64,000 nucleotides of DNA, from assembly GCF_011038655.2 (NCBI RefSeq), contig NZ_CP064954.1:2232001-2296000 (forward strand), given 5' to 3'. This document shows, piece after piece, positions 17,901 to 25,357 of this stretch. The position numbers were made by a program, and so were the translations under genes. The notes under the pieces are model-generated. The model saw only the letters and a program-made list of their open reading frames with translations, was not told the DNA's origin and did not search any database. Origin of the DNA: Corynebacterium lizhenjunii (lineage in GTDB: Bacteria > Actinomycetota > Actinomycetes > Mycobacteriales > Mycobacteriaceae). The first letter of the stretch is position 1; each line of letters begins with the position of its first letter.

Positions 17901-18826
17901 CCCAGCGGAGACCTCACACTGGGATCTTTACGGTCTCCATTGCGATCCCCGAAGGGCAGCTCAGCCACGATACGGTAGCCGGGCTCCACCTGAATACCTT
18001 CTTTCAACCGGCTATCGTTATTGATAATGCCGCCCCAGCTTCCCTCACCTTCCAGGGCAGGGCTAGTCCGCATGATTTTGTCACTGGCGTTCGGCCTGGC
18101 AGAGCGGGTATAGACGACGCGGCCCGCACCATCCAGAACCTTGAAGGTGACGTCCTTGCCTCCCTCGATGTCGTAACCATTCTTATGCTGCACACGAGCA
18201 AAGATTTGCCCATCGAGCCGGCCCGAACGATCTATTTCCTCCGTCATGGTCACCAGAGAACTGCTGCCCTGGGTTGCTGTGGTGGTGAGGTTTCCGCTAG
18301 CCCACTCCTTAGCCTCTTGCACCACCTCTCCGGTAGCGGTGATGGAGTGTCCGGTGTTTGCTACTCGATAGCCACCACCACCGACGCCGCGCTCATCTCT
18401 GAAGCTTAAGGAAATATCCTGATCCTTAGTAACGTCTTGGCCACCCGGGATCGTGTACGTCAGGCGATACGTCGCACCGCTTTTCCTCAACGCGCTTGCT
18501 GGAGACTGATAGGCCCGGCCACCAACCTGGATCCGCATAGGACTAGAAATAATCGGCGCAAATCGACCGTCGCCGTAATTAAACTGAAAGGTCACACTGT
18601 TCAGCCTTCCGGTAGCGCCAATCCTGCCAGACTGCCGAATTTGACCACGAGATTGGTCCACGCGCTGATCGTTGACTGGAATAGTGCCCTGCGCCTGGGC
18701 TTGGGGGGCGTTGCTAGCGGCATAGGACGCCAGGCCCAGGGCCAGGAATAGCGCCAGGATTGCGGCCAGGATTTTCTTGCCCGTGGTGTTGAGGGCGGTG
18801 GCTTTGCCTAGATTCACGTTTCGCAT
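14978..18826 (-). CDS. Sortase-anchored pilus tip protein of locus 2 (SpaF-like, duplicated domain)
   Basis: A 1282-residue paralogue of the locus 1 tip protein. A signal peptide (KKILAAILALFLALGLASYA) is followed by an N-terminal beta domain. Then a unit of about 155 residues (NLTTTATQGSSSLVTMTEEI to SPLGPGSI) occurs twice, near 177-325 and 334-480; locus 1 has one, more divergent copy. After this come the propeller-like region (GYGFQGEYGQAWPNDLWGG), DUF11-like repeats, a CnaB-like domain with E-box YFLLETRAPAGL, and LPRTG, hydrophobic segment, RRRA. The linker rich in Pro/Gly/Thr of locus 1 is absent. Start ATG 18826 overlaps the sortase stop (TAATG). A tip adhesin is inferred. Confidence 0.85.
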   Translation of the reverse strand: MRNVNLGKATALNTTGKKILAAILALFLALGLASYAASNAPQAQAQGTIPVNDQRVDQSRGQIRQSGRIGATGRLNSVTFQFNYGDGRFAPIISSPMRIQVGGRAYQSPASALRKSGATYRLTYTIPGGQDVTKDQDISLSFRDERGVGGGGYRVANTGHSITATGEVVQEAKEWASGNLTTTATQGSSSLVTMTEEIDRSGRLDGQIFARVQHKNGYDIEGGKDVTFKVLDGAGRVVYTRSARPNASDKIMRTSPALEGEGSWGGIINNDSRLKEGIQVEPGYRIVAELPFGDRNGDRKDPSVRSPLGPGSITYTITEPLPPQEWELDNLTTTATQGSSSLVTMTEEIDRSGLLHGQIFARVQHKNGYDIEGGKDVTFKVLDRSGRVVYTSSAKPNADDDLMWTRPALEGEGSWGGIIHNNDRLKKQGIQVEPGYRIVAELPFGDRDGDRKDPSVRSPLGPGSIEYRVMEPMPTRCEAGGPQVERRLPPRELSNEERQRGTSVYVTASEPRNQGRNKSQLYLQTSVAGDFVPVGEPNNWVVNALAYNPADNWLYAISQGRIGKDAKGLDTRAINGQQALFYEDPCYPAGHLLQIDPLSGVVHDLGKVAKTAGSTAQNSKGYGFQGEYGQAWPNDLWGGINVGVFDSDGGFWVANGSLSGTGALYNVNLDNASAKTQYSFDNQIRKGGDYGKAHRTASEDYAVLPGAGNYAWGIVNGWNSDDRQSIYIERIDLKTGQSKRWNITDMQTEYGAKIRLGNQWSKAWTYGDGTLGFGTGSSGANSDVIRIHVTNPTADKPTFELASVIQNAPTAYNTNGTSNGYSSPFDTDLEIIKHREEIRDGRIYWWIDAWNNGPDGISGFSLRDKVTQDFSDLRKEEVVFNTKADIPYLEQQRPDGLTIEFGQLPARAADDDRPQVSVKVSAKLNDDAPDRCVSNTATVVNNEKDTNIDNNTFTSTCDIIVEKSVVDTNNNREVDSKDVQGPDKDGKYTVFYDVKVTNKGTEKTSYNRVVDTPRFSEAFAVETFAVKRPGAQGFEVLKGEEDAAPEGGSYTLGGPGVLDKGASAIYQVRVVFKADEGKLEANKDLGTCEGDTKGLLNAVNVDGSEDDACVDFPTPQDMTVKIVKMRANSPETSPISGADFAVYPATEDGTLDTATTEPITLKDGASGTFTVQLKAPGTYFLLETRAPAGLSLLSQPVKFTTEWVTKGDTEEPSATIVDGGSTLITAGTEDSSAGKVAIIKVADVQDQTGTLPRTGGWGVGLPLAASLGLLLAGCAYAVRRRA

Positions 18827-19677
18827 TACTTATTCTTTCGCAGGGTTGAACGCAGCCAGAGGCCAAGGACTAACAGAACCAAAAGGGCGGCGGCAAGAAA
18901 TGCCCACATCCACCACTGCCAGTGGAAGCCAGAGTCTTCAAAGACTCCTTCTTCCTCCGGATCCATGGGGACCCGTTCGGCATGCACCAACAAGCGGTGG
19001 GTGTTAATGCCATAGGGAGTACAGGTAATCAAGGTGATCAGGTCTTTGCCTTCTACCCGCGCCAGGCTATCGACTTCTTCCGGCAGGACTTCTTCGATGT
19101 CGAAGACTTGGTATTTCATCTTCTGCCCGGCCACGTGCAGGTAGACGGCATCGCCCACGGCGAGCTTGTTCAAGTTGTCAAACAGCGTCGCATTTTGCAG
19201 GCCCGTGTGCCCGGTCAGTGCCGCGTGGCGGTTCTCCCCGCCCACAGGAAGGTCCGTGCCAAAAAGGTGGCCTACACCGCGCTGCAAGACTTCATGGCTA
19301 GTGCCGTGGTAGATGGGCAAAATGATGTTTGCCTTCGGGATGGCGATCCGGCCCATGGCATCATAGTTAGCCAGCTGCTGGGCATAGGCCTGGTATTCGG
19401 CGCTGTGGCGGTCCTCCTCACCGGACCAGGGATCCGAGATGGAGGCTTGGCCGCGGGTGGCGTTATACGCCAGGGCATCGGAAAGCTGCTGGTTAATGAC
19501 CTCCGCCGGCTGCTCAGACTCAAAGCGGGAGTAGGCATCCGCCACGCGGGCCTGCTGCCAGTTATTCCACTGGGTGGCCACCACGGGGTATAACAGCACG
19601 CACAGCCCTGCCAGCACCAACAGCACCGGTATTAGCACGTTGGAGGCCTTGCGCCTGGTGGTACTCGCTTCCGCCAT
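18826..19677 (-). CDS. Class C pilin sortase, locus 2, second sortase (SrtC-like)
   Basis: A 283-aa class C sortase: TM (VLIPVLLVLAGLCVLLYPVV), lid SDPW, His in ALTGHTGLQ, Cys in ITLITCTPYG (Ile in place of the usual Val of TLVTC), Arg in HRLLVHAERV, and a C-terminal TM ending STLRKNK. Middle and C-terminal parts are nearly identical to the locus 1 enzyme, while the N-terminus differs (MAEASTTRRK against a Pro/Gly-rich start). ATG is one base after the minor pilin stop. Confidence 0.92.
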   Translation of the reverse strand: MAEASTTRRKASNVLIPVLLVLAGLCVLLYPVVATQWNNWQQARVADAYSRFESEQPAEVINQQLSDALAYNATRGQASISDPWSGEEDRHSAEYQAYAQQLANYDAMGRIAIPKANIILPIYHGTSHEVLQRGVGHLFGTDLPVGGENRHAALTGHTGLQNATLFDNLNKLAVGDAVYLHVAGQKMKYQVFDIEEVLPEEVDSLARVEGKDLITLITCTPYGINTHRLLVHAERVPMDPEEEGVFEDSGFHWQWWMWAFLAAALLVLLVLGLWLRSTLRKNK

Positions 19678-19678
19678 G

Positions 19679-20482
19679 CTAACGGCCTTCCTGCCCGCTG
19701 CCGTTGTGCCCGCGGTTGCGGCGCTTCAGCAGCACACCGGCCAGAATCAACAGCGCGGCAAGGCCCACCACGCCGAGTACGGACGCACCAGTGCGCGCCA
19801 GCCCGCCAGGTGGCGAGGGGTTGCTCGGTGTCGGGGTGGTGCCAGGCTGGGAAGGCACCGAGGTCCGCGGGGCATCGGCAGGCTGCGACGGTGTCTCGCG
19901 CGGAGTTGGGGTCGGCGTTGGTGTGGGCTCCGACTGAGGCGTGGGCGGCACAAAAGGTGGATATGGTGGGCGCGGCTGGGTAGTCTCCGGAGTATCATCC
20001 GGGGTCTTGACCTTGGCGTGGACTTCCGGCGCGCAATCCCACCCGGTCTCGCTTCCCACCGGCAGGGTGAGCACAAAGTCCTGCGGACTAGCATCAGCAT
20101 TAGCAGCAGCCTCAGCGCTCACGAGGTACGCGCCGACTGGCAAGCCCTGCAGCCGCGCGTGGCCCGTGCTATTCGTGGTCGCACGCCAGGTGCCATCGGT
20201 AGGCAAACTAGCAGCGCTACGAATATCCAGATTCTCTACAGCATCCCAGCCTGCCTGCGTGTGCAGGTCAATATCAGCCAGCCTGGTCACGCTAAACTTG
20301 GTGCCCGCACCACCGTCTTCCACAATGAGTGTGAGCTCTACCGTGTCACACTGGGAGACGTCTGCTACTTCTAGCTTGCCGATGTCCCCCGTAACCACAC
20401 TGGCACCAGCTGGCAGGGCACCCAGGCTGACAGCCACGCACGCTGCGGCTATCCCCACACGGGTAGTTGCCTTTGTCATCAT
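19679..20482 (-). CDS. Minor/basal pilin of locus 2 (SpaE-like, LARTG signal)
   Basis: A 267-aa secreted protein with signal peptide (TTRVGIAAACVAVSLGALPA), one CnaB-like domain (GTKFSVTRLADIDLHTQAG, LPVGAYLVSAEA), a Pro/Thr linker and the non-canonical sorting signal LARTG, hydrophobic segment, KRRN. It corresponds to the locus 1 minor pilin, but the mature part is clearly diverged while the start (VVTGDIGKLEVA) is conserved. Start ATGATG at 20482 follows GAGGAAGAC. Confidence 0.85.
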   Translation of the reverse strand: MMTKATTRVGIAAACVAVSLGALPAGASVVTGDIGKLEVADVSQCDTVELTLIVEDGGAGTKFSVTRLADIDLHTQAGWDAVENLDIRSAASLPTDGTWRATTNSTGHARLQGLPVGAYLVSAEAAANADASPQDFVLTLPVGSETGWDCAPEVHAKVKTPDDTPETTQPRPPYPPFVPPTPQSEPTPTPTPTPRETPSQPADAPRTSVPSQPGTTPTPSNPSPPGGLARTGASVLGVVGLAALLILAGVLLKRRNRGHNGSGQEGR

Positions 20483-20485
20483 GGT

Positions 20486-21427
20486 TTAGTCTTCCTCGCT
20501 GTTGCCAGTAGGTTCGCCGTCATGGCTTTCGCCGCCACTATCGTCTGCCTTGCGCAGGGTGCGCCATAGCCACGCTGCCAGCAGCAGCGCTACCAGCACG
20601 GCACCTGCCATAAAGGCCCACATCCACCACTGCCAAGCAAGGGCTGGGGCGGCGTCGAAAGCCTCCAAGTCCTCGTGGTCCAACTCCACGCGATGGCCGT
20701 GGACCAACAGGCGGTGGGTGTTGATGCCATAGGGGGTACAGGTAACCAACGTGATAAGGTCCTGCCCTGCCTGCGGGCGCAGGCTGTCTGTCTCATTCGG
20801 CAACACCACTTCGATGTGATCCACCTCGTACTTGAGCTTTTCGCCTGAGACCTGCACATAGATGGCATCGCCTTCTGCGACATCTTTCAGATTGTCAAAG
20901 AGCGTGGCATTAGGAAGTCCCGTATGCGCAGTAAGCACCGTATGGGTATCCTCGCCCCCAACCGGCAAGTCCGATCCATAGAGGTGACCCACACCAATTT
21001 GCAACGTGTGGTGGTCCGTGCCGTGGTACACCGGCAGGTTAACCCCTGCAGTAGGCACTACCAGACGCGCCATGGCATCGCCATAGCTGAGCTGGTCCGT
21101 GTAGGCCTTGTAATCGCCATTGTCCTTTTCCACCTGGGCCAACCACGGGTCCAAAATGGGACCGGTGGAGCGGGTCTGGTTGTAGGCCCGGGCGTCCTCA
21201 ATAGCAGTATTTAATTGTTCCGGATCAGCCTCCTTCTCCAACTGGGCGTACGCATCCGCAACACGCTGCTGCCTTAAGTTATTCAGCTGCGTAGCTACCA
21301 CCGGGTAGACCATCACGGCCAGACCCAAAAGCACCAACAGCGTGGTCACCAGGATGGTTTTGCGGTCATGGGAGCGCTTATCGCGGTGCCGCCCGGCACC
21401 GGGTGCAGGTTGCGTACCCAAAGTCAT
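20486..21427 (-). CDS. Class C pilin sortase, locus 2, first sortase (SrtB-like)
   Basis: A 313-aa class C sortase with N-terminal TM (ILVTTLLVLLGLAVMVYPVV), lid ILDPWLAQ, His in LTAHTGLPN, Cys in ITLVTCTPYG, Arg in HRLLVHGHRV and a C-terminal TM. The catalytic core is nearly identical to the locus 1 first sortase; the termini differ. ATG 21427 is preferred over the GTG nine bases upstream, because GGGTGA then sits 8 nt before it, as in locus 1. Follows the major pilin and is expected to polymerise it. Confidence 0.92.
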   Translation of the reverse strand: MTLGTQPAPGAGRHRDKRSHDRKTILVTTLLVLLGLAVMVYPVVATQLNNLRQQRVADAYAQLEKEADPEQLNTAIEDARAYNQTRSTGPILDPWLAQVEKDNGDYKAYTDQLSYGDAMARLVVPTAGVNLPVYHGTDHHTLQIGVGHLYGSDLPVGGEDTHTVLTAHTGLPNATLFDNLKDVAEGDAIYVQVSGEKLKYEVDHIEVVLPNETDSLRPQAGQDLITLVTCTPYGINTHRLLVHGHRVELDHEDLEAFDAAPALAWQWWMWAFMAGAVLVALLLAAWLWRTLRKADDSGGESHDGEPTGNSEED

Positions 21428-21459
21428 AAATCTCACCCAGCAGAATGAAGAAGCTAATC

Positions 21460-21499
21460 AAAAAGTCTGCACGGTGGGACGGCCCCAGGCCATCCCACC
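21460..21499 (-). terminator. Intercistronic hairpin after major pilin, locus 2
   Basis: Minus strand GGTGGGATGGC pairs with GCCGTCCCACC (one G-T pair) around CTGGG; TTTTT follows 9 nt later. It lies about 20 bp after the major pilin stop and before the sortase gene. As a terminator it must be partial, because the rest of the operon has no other visible promoter. Confidence 0.7.
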
Positions 21500-21521
21500 C
21501 AGCTCTCAAGCGACTAAGAAA

Positions 21522-23180
21522 TTAAGCCGTCTTGGAGTTGCGACGTGCGTAGAGAGCTCCAGCACCAATCAGTACTGCTGCAATCGCAGCCAGGATGCCA
21601 ATACCAGCACCACCGGTCAGCGGCAGCTTCGGAGTGGTGTCCTCCAGGTTCTTCACCGTTGCAGTCAGCTCATAGTTCTCCGCCTTGACATCGGTAGCAC
21701 CTTCGCCAGCGGTACCAGTGAAGCCAGTCTCCGGAGTCTTCTTCAGCTCCAGCTTGATCGGCTTAGACAGCAGCTCGTAACCAGTCGGGGACTTAGTCTC
21801 CAGCAGGCAGTACGCCTTGAACTGCTGTTCGCTGGCGCCAGAGTTATCATCCCAGTCGTTGACGTGCAGGCCATTGATGGTCACCTGGCCCTTGTCGTTG
21901 GTGGTCCACTTTTTCTGGCCATCAACTTCGATCTTGTTGTCTTCGACCAAATCAGCCTCAGTGCACTGATTGTCTGCAGAACCGTAGACCTCGAACTCAG
22001 CGCCTTTCAGAACCTTCTTCTCGTCTTCAGCGTCCTTCTTGACGATGTTCACCTTCGCCCAGTAAGACTTGGTCTCATTGGTCTCGGTGGTGTAGTCACC
22101 ACCACCGGTACCGTTGTTAGAAACCACGGTGGCCTTGTTGGTCAACTCACCAGAGGCCTTCACAGTAGCGGCGAAGGACAGACGCAGCTTCTTACCGGTC
22201 GTCTTGTAATCCTTATTGAACTTGGCCAGGCCATCCTTGGTCAGCTCAGCGGTCAGCTTCTGAGTGCCTTCATCCACTGCAACGGTGAAGTCGTCTTTGT
22301 AGGTCAAGGTCCCCAAAGCATCAGCGGTTGCATCTGCACCCAGCACCTCAACAGTAGGAGTCTGGCCTGCCTTGTAGGTGACCTTGGTTTGATCCAGGTC
22401 ATCGCTAAACACAAACTTGGTCAGGCCCTTGTCCCGATCCAGACCACCCGGAACATCACCGGTAATAGAGAAGGTGATGTCCTGACCCACCTGCTGATTA
22501 GTATCTTCAACAGCCTTGGTTGCAGTGGACTCGTAATTCTTCGGATAAGCGTGAACATCGTAGTTCCACTCAGTGCCACCTTTGGCAGCGTTACCCTTGG
22601 TCATCGGCACAAAAGCAATGAACGGGGATGCCGGAGCAAAGCCAGGCTTCGGAGTGGTTTCCACCACGTAGTAAGCACCAATGGGCAGGTTCTCGAGCTT
22701 GATCACACCATCGCCATCAGTGGTCAGCTCACCTTTGACGGCATTTTTATCCTCGTACAGGTCAGCGCCAGCGACGGCACCGTCGGCATAGGTGAAGTCA
22801 CTAGCCTTCAGCTTCGCAGCTTTAGCCAGACCATCGTTGGTGTTCAGATCAATGTCTTTGATCTTGAAGAACTTGAAGCCCACGCCCTCCAGTGGCGTGC
22901 CGGAAACGTTGGCGTCTTCCTCACCGGTGGGGTCGCTGGTGCTCTCCGGGTTGGCCTTCTTGTGGATGGTCAGCGTACCGGTGGTCTGGTTGATGGTGGC
23001 GGGGTGAGCGGGGTTGCCAGCCGGAGCAGGGGTGCCGGCAGGCTGCTCGCCATCCTGCGCAGCAGTGCCAGCAGGCTGCTCGCCATCCTGGGCCACGGCA
23101 CCCGTAGCGCCCAGGCCCAGGGACAGGCCGATGACGGCGGCAGCAGAGACGCTGCGCAGCGCGATAACATTTTTAGCCAT
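21522..23180 (-). CDS. Major (shaft) pilin of locus 2 (SpaD/SpaA-type)
   Basis: A 552-aa pilin. The signal peptide (MAKNVIALRSVSAAAVIGLS) is almost identical to that of locus 1. The mature start carries a short tandem duplication (QDGEQPAGTAA, QDGEQPAGTPA) absent from locus 1. The pilin motif WNYDVHAYPK lies near 205-214, the E-box YCLLETKSPTGYELL near 455, and LPLTG near 520, followed by a hydrophobic stretch and ARRN. Ends are conserved with locus 1 while the middle differs, as expected for an exposed antigen. ATG 23180 is supported by TGAGGAA upstream. Confidence 0.92.
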   Translation of the reverse strand: MAKNVIALRSVSAAAVIGLSLGLGATGAVAQDGEQPAGTAAQDGEQPAGTPAPAGNPAHPATINQTTGTLTIHKKANPESTSDPTGEEDANVSGTPLEGVGFKFFKIKDIDLNTNDGLAKAAKLKASDFTYADGAVAGADLYEDKNAVKGELTTDGDGVIKLENLPIGAYYVVETTPKPGFAPASPFIAFVPMTKGNAAKGGTEWNYDVHAYPKNYESTATKAVEDTNQQVGQDITFSITGDVPGGLDRDKGLTKFVFSDDLDQTKVTYKAGQTPTVEVLGADATADALGTLTYKDDFTVAVDEGTQKLTAELTKDGLAKFNKDYKTTGKKLRLSFAATVKASGELTNKATVVSNNGTGGGDYTTETNETKSYWAKVNIVKKDAEDEKKVLKGAEFEVYGSADNQCTEADLVEDNKIEVDGQKKWTTNDKGQVTINGLHVNDWDDNSGASEQQFKAYCLLETKSPTGYELLSKPIKLELKKTPETGFTGTAGEGATDVKAENYELTATVKNLEDTTPKLPLTGGAGIGILAAIAAVLIGAGALYARRNSKTA

Positions 23181-23545
23181 GTGGTAATTCCTCACTGGTG
23201 ACTTGTAGCACCCGAAAACACTGATCGGGCCTTAAATCGGACATGGCGTACCAAGGGTTAGGAAGTGGACCAACCCTTATTCAGATACGTCTTAGGCAAG
23301 TGCTCCAAATAGATCGAAGCTCAGGGCCACCGTAACCCAGGCTGAATGGAATTAACAGTTTTCGGTAGTTCACTGGAGAAATAAACCCCGAAAAGCCTTA
23401 CCCCCCCCCGCGATTACCTGCACAAATACCCGAGCATCACATGCAGGTGAGAATCATCACAGGTAAATCTCAACTTATTCCAAGCGCACCCGAAGCTAAG
23501 GAAGCTCCTTAGAATCGGGCGCGGATTGCAGTTAAGAAATGGACC
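23181..23545 (-). promoter_or_regulatory. Upstream region of pilus operon 2 with a G9 tract
   Basis: No gene in these 365 bp. Nine C (23401-23409; G9 on the coding strand) lie about 220 bp before the pilin ATG, and GTTAATTCC follows about 45 nt further on. Blocks shared with 11278-11720 (33 bases next to the ATG, TGGGTTACGGTGGCCCTGAG, TTGGAGCA, AAGACGTATC) mark a conserved control region. TTTGGAGCACTTGCCTAAGACGTATCT may hold a promoter. The far end overlaps the purD stop. Confidence 0.6.
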
Positions 23546-24820
23546 TTAAACGGAGATCTGGCCCTCCGCGGCGGCTAGACCAATATCACTGCGGTAGAAC
23601 CCACCAGGCATGTCCACCTGGTCTAGTACGGCGTAGGCGGCCGCGCGGGCATCGGCAAGCTGGGGCCCCTTGCCCAACACATTGAGCACCCGGCCCCCAC
23701 TGGCCACAAAGCCCTGGCCCGCGGCGGCAGTGCCAGCGTGGAGAATCTTGGCGGTATCGCCCAAGTCAGGGGAGGTAATCTGCGCGCCCTTAACCGGGGC
23801 AGCCGGGTAGCCCTCTGCCGCCAGAACCACCGTCACGGCATAACCGTCCTCCCACTCCAACGGCGGCAACTGAGCCAGGGTGCCCGTCGCCGTGGCGTGC
23901 AGCACCTGCGCCAGCGGGGAGCGCAGCAAAGACAACACCGCCTGCGTCTCCGGATCTCCAAAACGGCAGTTGAACTCCACCACCGCCGGGCCCTGCGGCC
24001 CCCACGCCAGGCCCGCATACAGCAGGCCGGAATACGGAGTACCCCGGCGCACCATCTCCCGGGCCACCGGCACGCAAACCTCCTCTACGATGCGGCTGAC
24101 TCCATCAGCTGGCAACCACGGCAACGGCGTGTACGCCCCCATACCGCCTGTGTTAGGGCCCTGGTCACCATCAAAAGCCCGCTTGTGGTCCTGGGCGGGC
24201 AGCAGCGGAACCACCGTCTCCCCATCCACCAGGCAGAACAAAGAAACCTCCGGGCCCTCCAGGAAAGACTCCAACAACACCGGATTACCCGCCGCCAACA
24301 CCGCGTCCACATGGGCACGCGCCTGGGCGCGATCCTGGGTGACCACCACACCCTTGCCGCCTGCCAGGCCATCATCCTTAACCACAAAATGCGGTCCAAA
24401 GCGGTCCAAGGCGGCCTCAATATCGCCGTCCTGGGCACCCGGGGTCAGCTGCTCCGCGCGGGCAGTGGCCACTCCCGCAGCGGCCATGACTTCCTTAGCA
24501 AACTGCTTCGAGCCCTCAATCTGAGCAGCAGCCTGGCTGGGGCCAAAGACTGCAAAACCCTGCTCACGCAGCACATCCGCCACACCCGCCACCAGGGGGA
24601 CCTCCGGACCCACCACCACCAAATCCGGGGAAATAGCCTGGGCCAGCTCCAACATCCGGGCAGGATCGTCCACCTGCGAGTACTCCGGGTGGACAGTGGC
24701 CAGCTGAGCAAAGGCGGCGCTGCCAGGTGCTGCGTGAAGCTGAGAAACCAACGGATCAGCTTTCAGGCCTTTGAGCAGGGCGTGTTCACGGCCGCCCGAA
24801 CCAATAACAAGAATTCGCAT
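23546..24820 (-). CDS. purD: Phosphoribosylamine-glycine ligase PurD (GAR synthetase)
   Basis: A 424-aa enzyme of purine synthesis that joins glycine to phosphoribosylamine using ATP. The start [16 protein letters not shown] is the classic PurD N-terminus. ATP-grasp features include [13 protein letters not shown] and the conserved [15 protein letters not shown]. Length is normal. ATG 24820 is chosen because the frame upstream (to 24883) has no family similarity. It is divergent from the HIT gene across 34 bp. The 3' end carries one copy of GCATCGGCAAGCT. A decayed copy of this end lies at 11721-11902. Confidence 0.97.
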   Translation of the reverse strand: MRILVIGSGGREHALLKGLKADPLVSQLHAAPGSAAFAQLATVHPEYSQVDDPARMLELAQAISPDLVVVGPEVPLVAGVADVLREQGFAVFGPSQAAAQIEGSKQFAKEVMAAAGVATARAEQLTPGAQDGDIEAALDRFGPHFVVKDDGLAGGKGVVVTQDRAQARAHVDAVLAAGNPVLLESFLEGPEVSLFCLVDGETVVPLLPAQDHKRAFDGDQGPNTGGMGAYTPLPWLPADGVSRIVEEVCVPVAREMVRRGTPYSGLLYAGLAWGPQGPAVVEFNCRFGDPETQAVLSLLRSPLAQVLHATATGTLAQLPPLEWEDGYAVTVVLAAEGYPAAPVKGAQITSPDLGDTAKILHAGTAAAGQGFVASGGRVLNVLGKGPQLADARAAAYAVLDQVDMPGGFYRSDIGLAAAEGQISV

Positions 24821-24854
24821 GCCATCTATCTTAACTGCCGGTAGGGTAAGACCC

Positions 24855-25286
24855 ATGTCTTCTGTATTTACCAAGATCATCAACGGCGAACTGCCCGGAC
24901 GGTTTGTCTACCGCGACGATAAAGTCGTGGCTTTTTTATCCATCGAACCACTGCGCTACGGGCACACCCTGGTGGTGCCCGTTGCCGAGGTAGACAAGTG
25001 GACCGACCTAGACGCACAGACCTGGGCGCACCTCAACGAAGTAGCCATGAAGGTGGGCAACGCCGTCAAGAACGCGTGGGATAGCCAACGTGCCGGCTAC
25101 ATCATTGCAGGCTTTGACGTCCCGCACACCCACATCCACGTCTTCCCCACCGACAAAATGGAAGAATACGACTTCAAGCGCTGCTATGCTGCCGATGCCA
25201 CCGATGCCGCCGCCATGGACGAGGCCGCCACCCGCATCCGCCAGCACCTGGGCACCGATACCGACGGCTACGTAGTGCAGGACTGA
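24855..25286 (+). CDS. HIT-family protein (nucleotide hydrolase/transferase)
   Basis: A 143-aa histidine triad protein with N-terminal [20 protein letters not shown] and the active-site motif HTHIHVFP (HxHxH). Such proteins hydrolyse or transfer nucleoside phosphoramidates or adenylylated compounds. ATG 24855 is chosen from family alignment; the frame is open further upstream but inside the purD start. A HIT gene lies between purD and the two-component genes in C. glutamicum as well. Confidence 0.93.
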   Translation: MSSVFTKIINGELPGRFVYRDDKVVAFLSIEPLRYGHTLVVPVAEVDKWTDLDAQTWAHLNEVAMKVGNAVKNAWDSQRAGYIIAGFDVPHTHIHVFPTDKMEEYDFKRCYAADATDAAAMDEAATRIRQHLGTDTDGYVVQD

Positions 25287-25357
25287 GGGGCTCTAGCTAG
25301 GGGGCGCTTGCCGGGGGCTCTAGCTAGGGGGCGCTTGCCGGGGGCTCTAGCTAGGGG
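25287..25357. repeat. 27-bp tandem repeat, 2.6 copies
   Basis: The unit GGGGCTCTAGCTAGGGGGCG plus CTTGCCG occurs at 25287-25313 and 25314-25340, then 17 bases of a third copy. It fills the gap between the convergent HIT and sensor kinase genes and runs into the kinase stop codon. No terminator with a T run is seen between the two genes. Confidence 0.85.
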
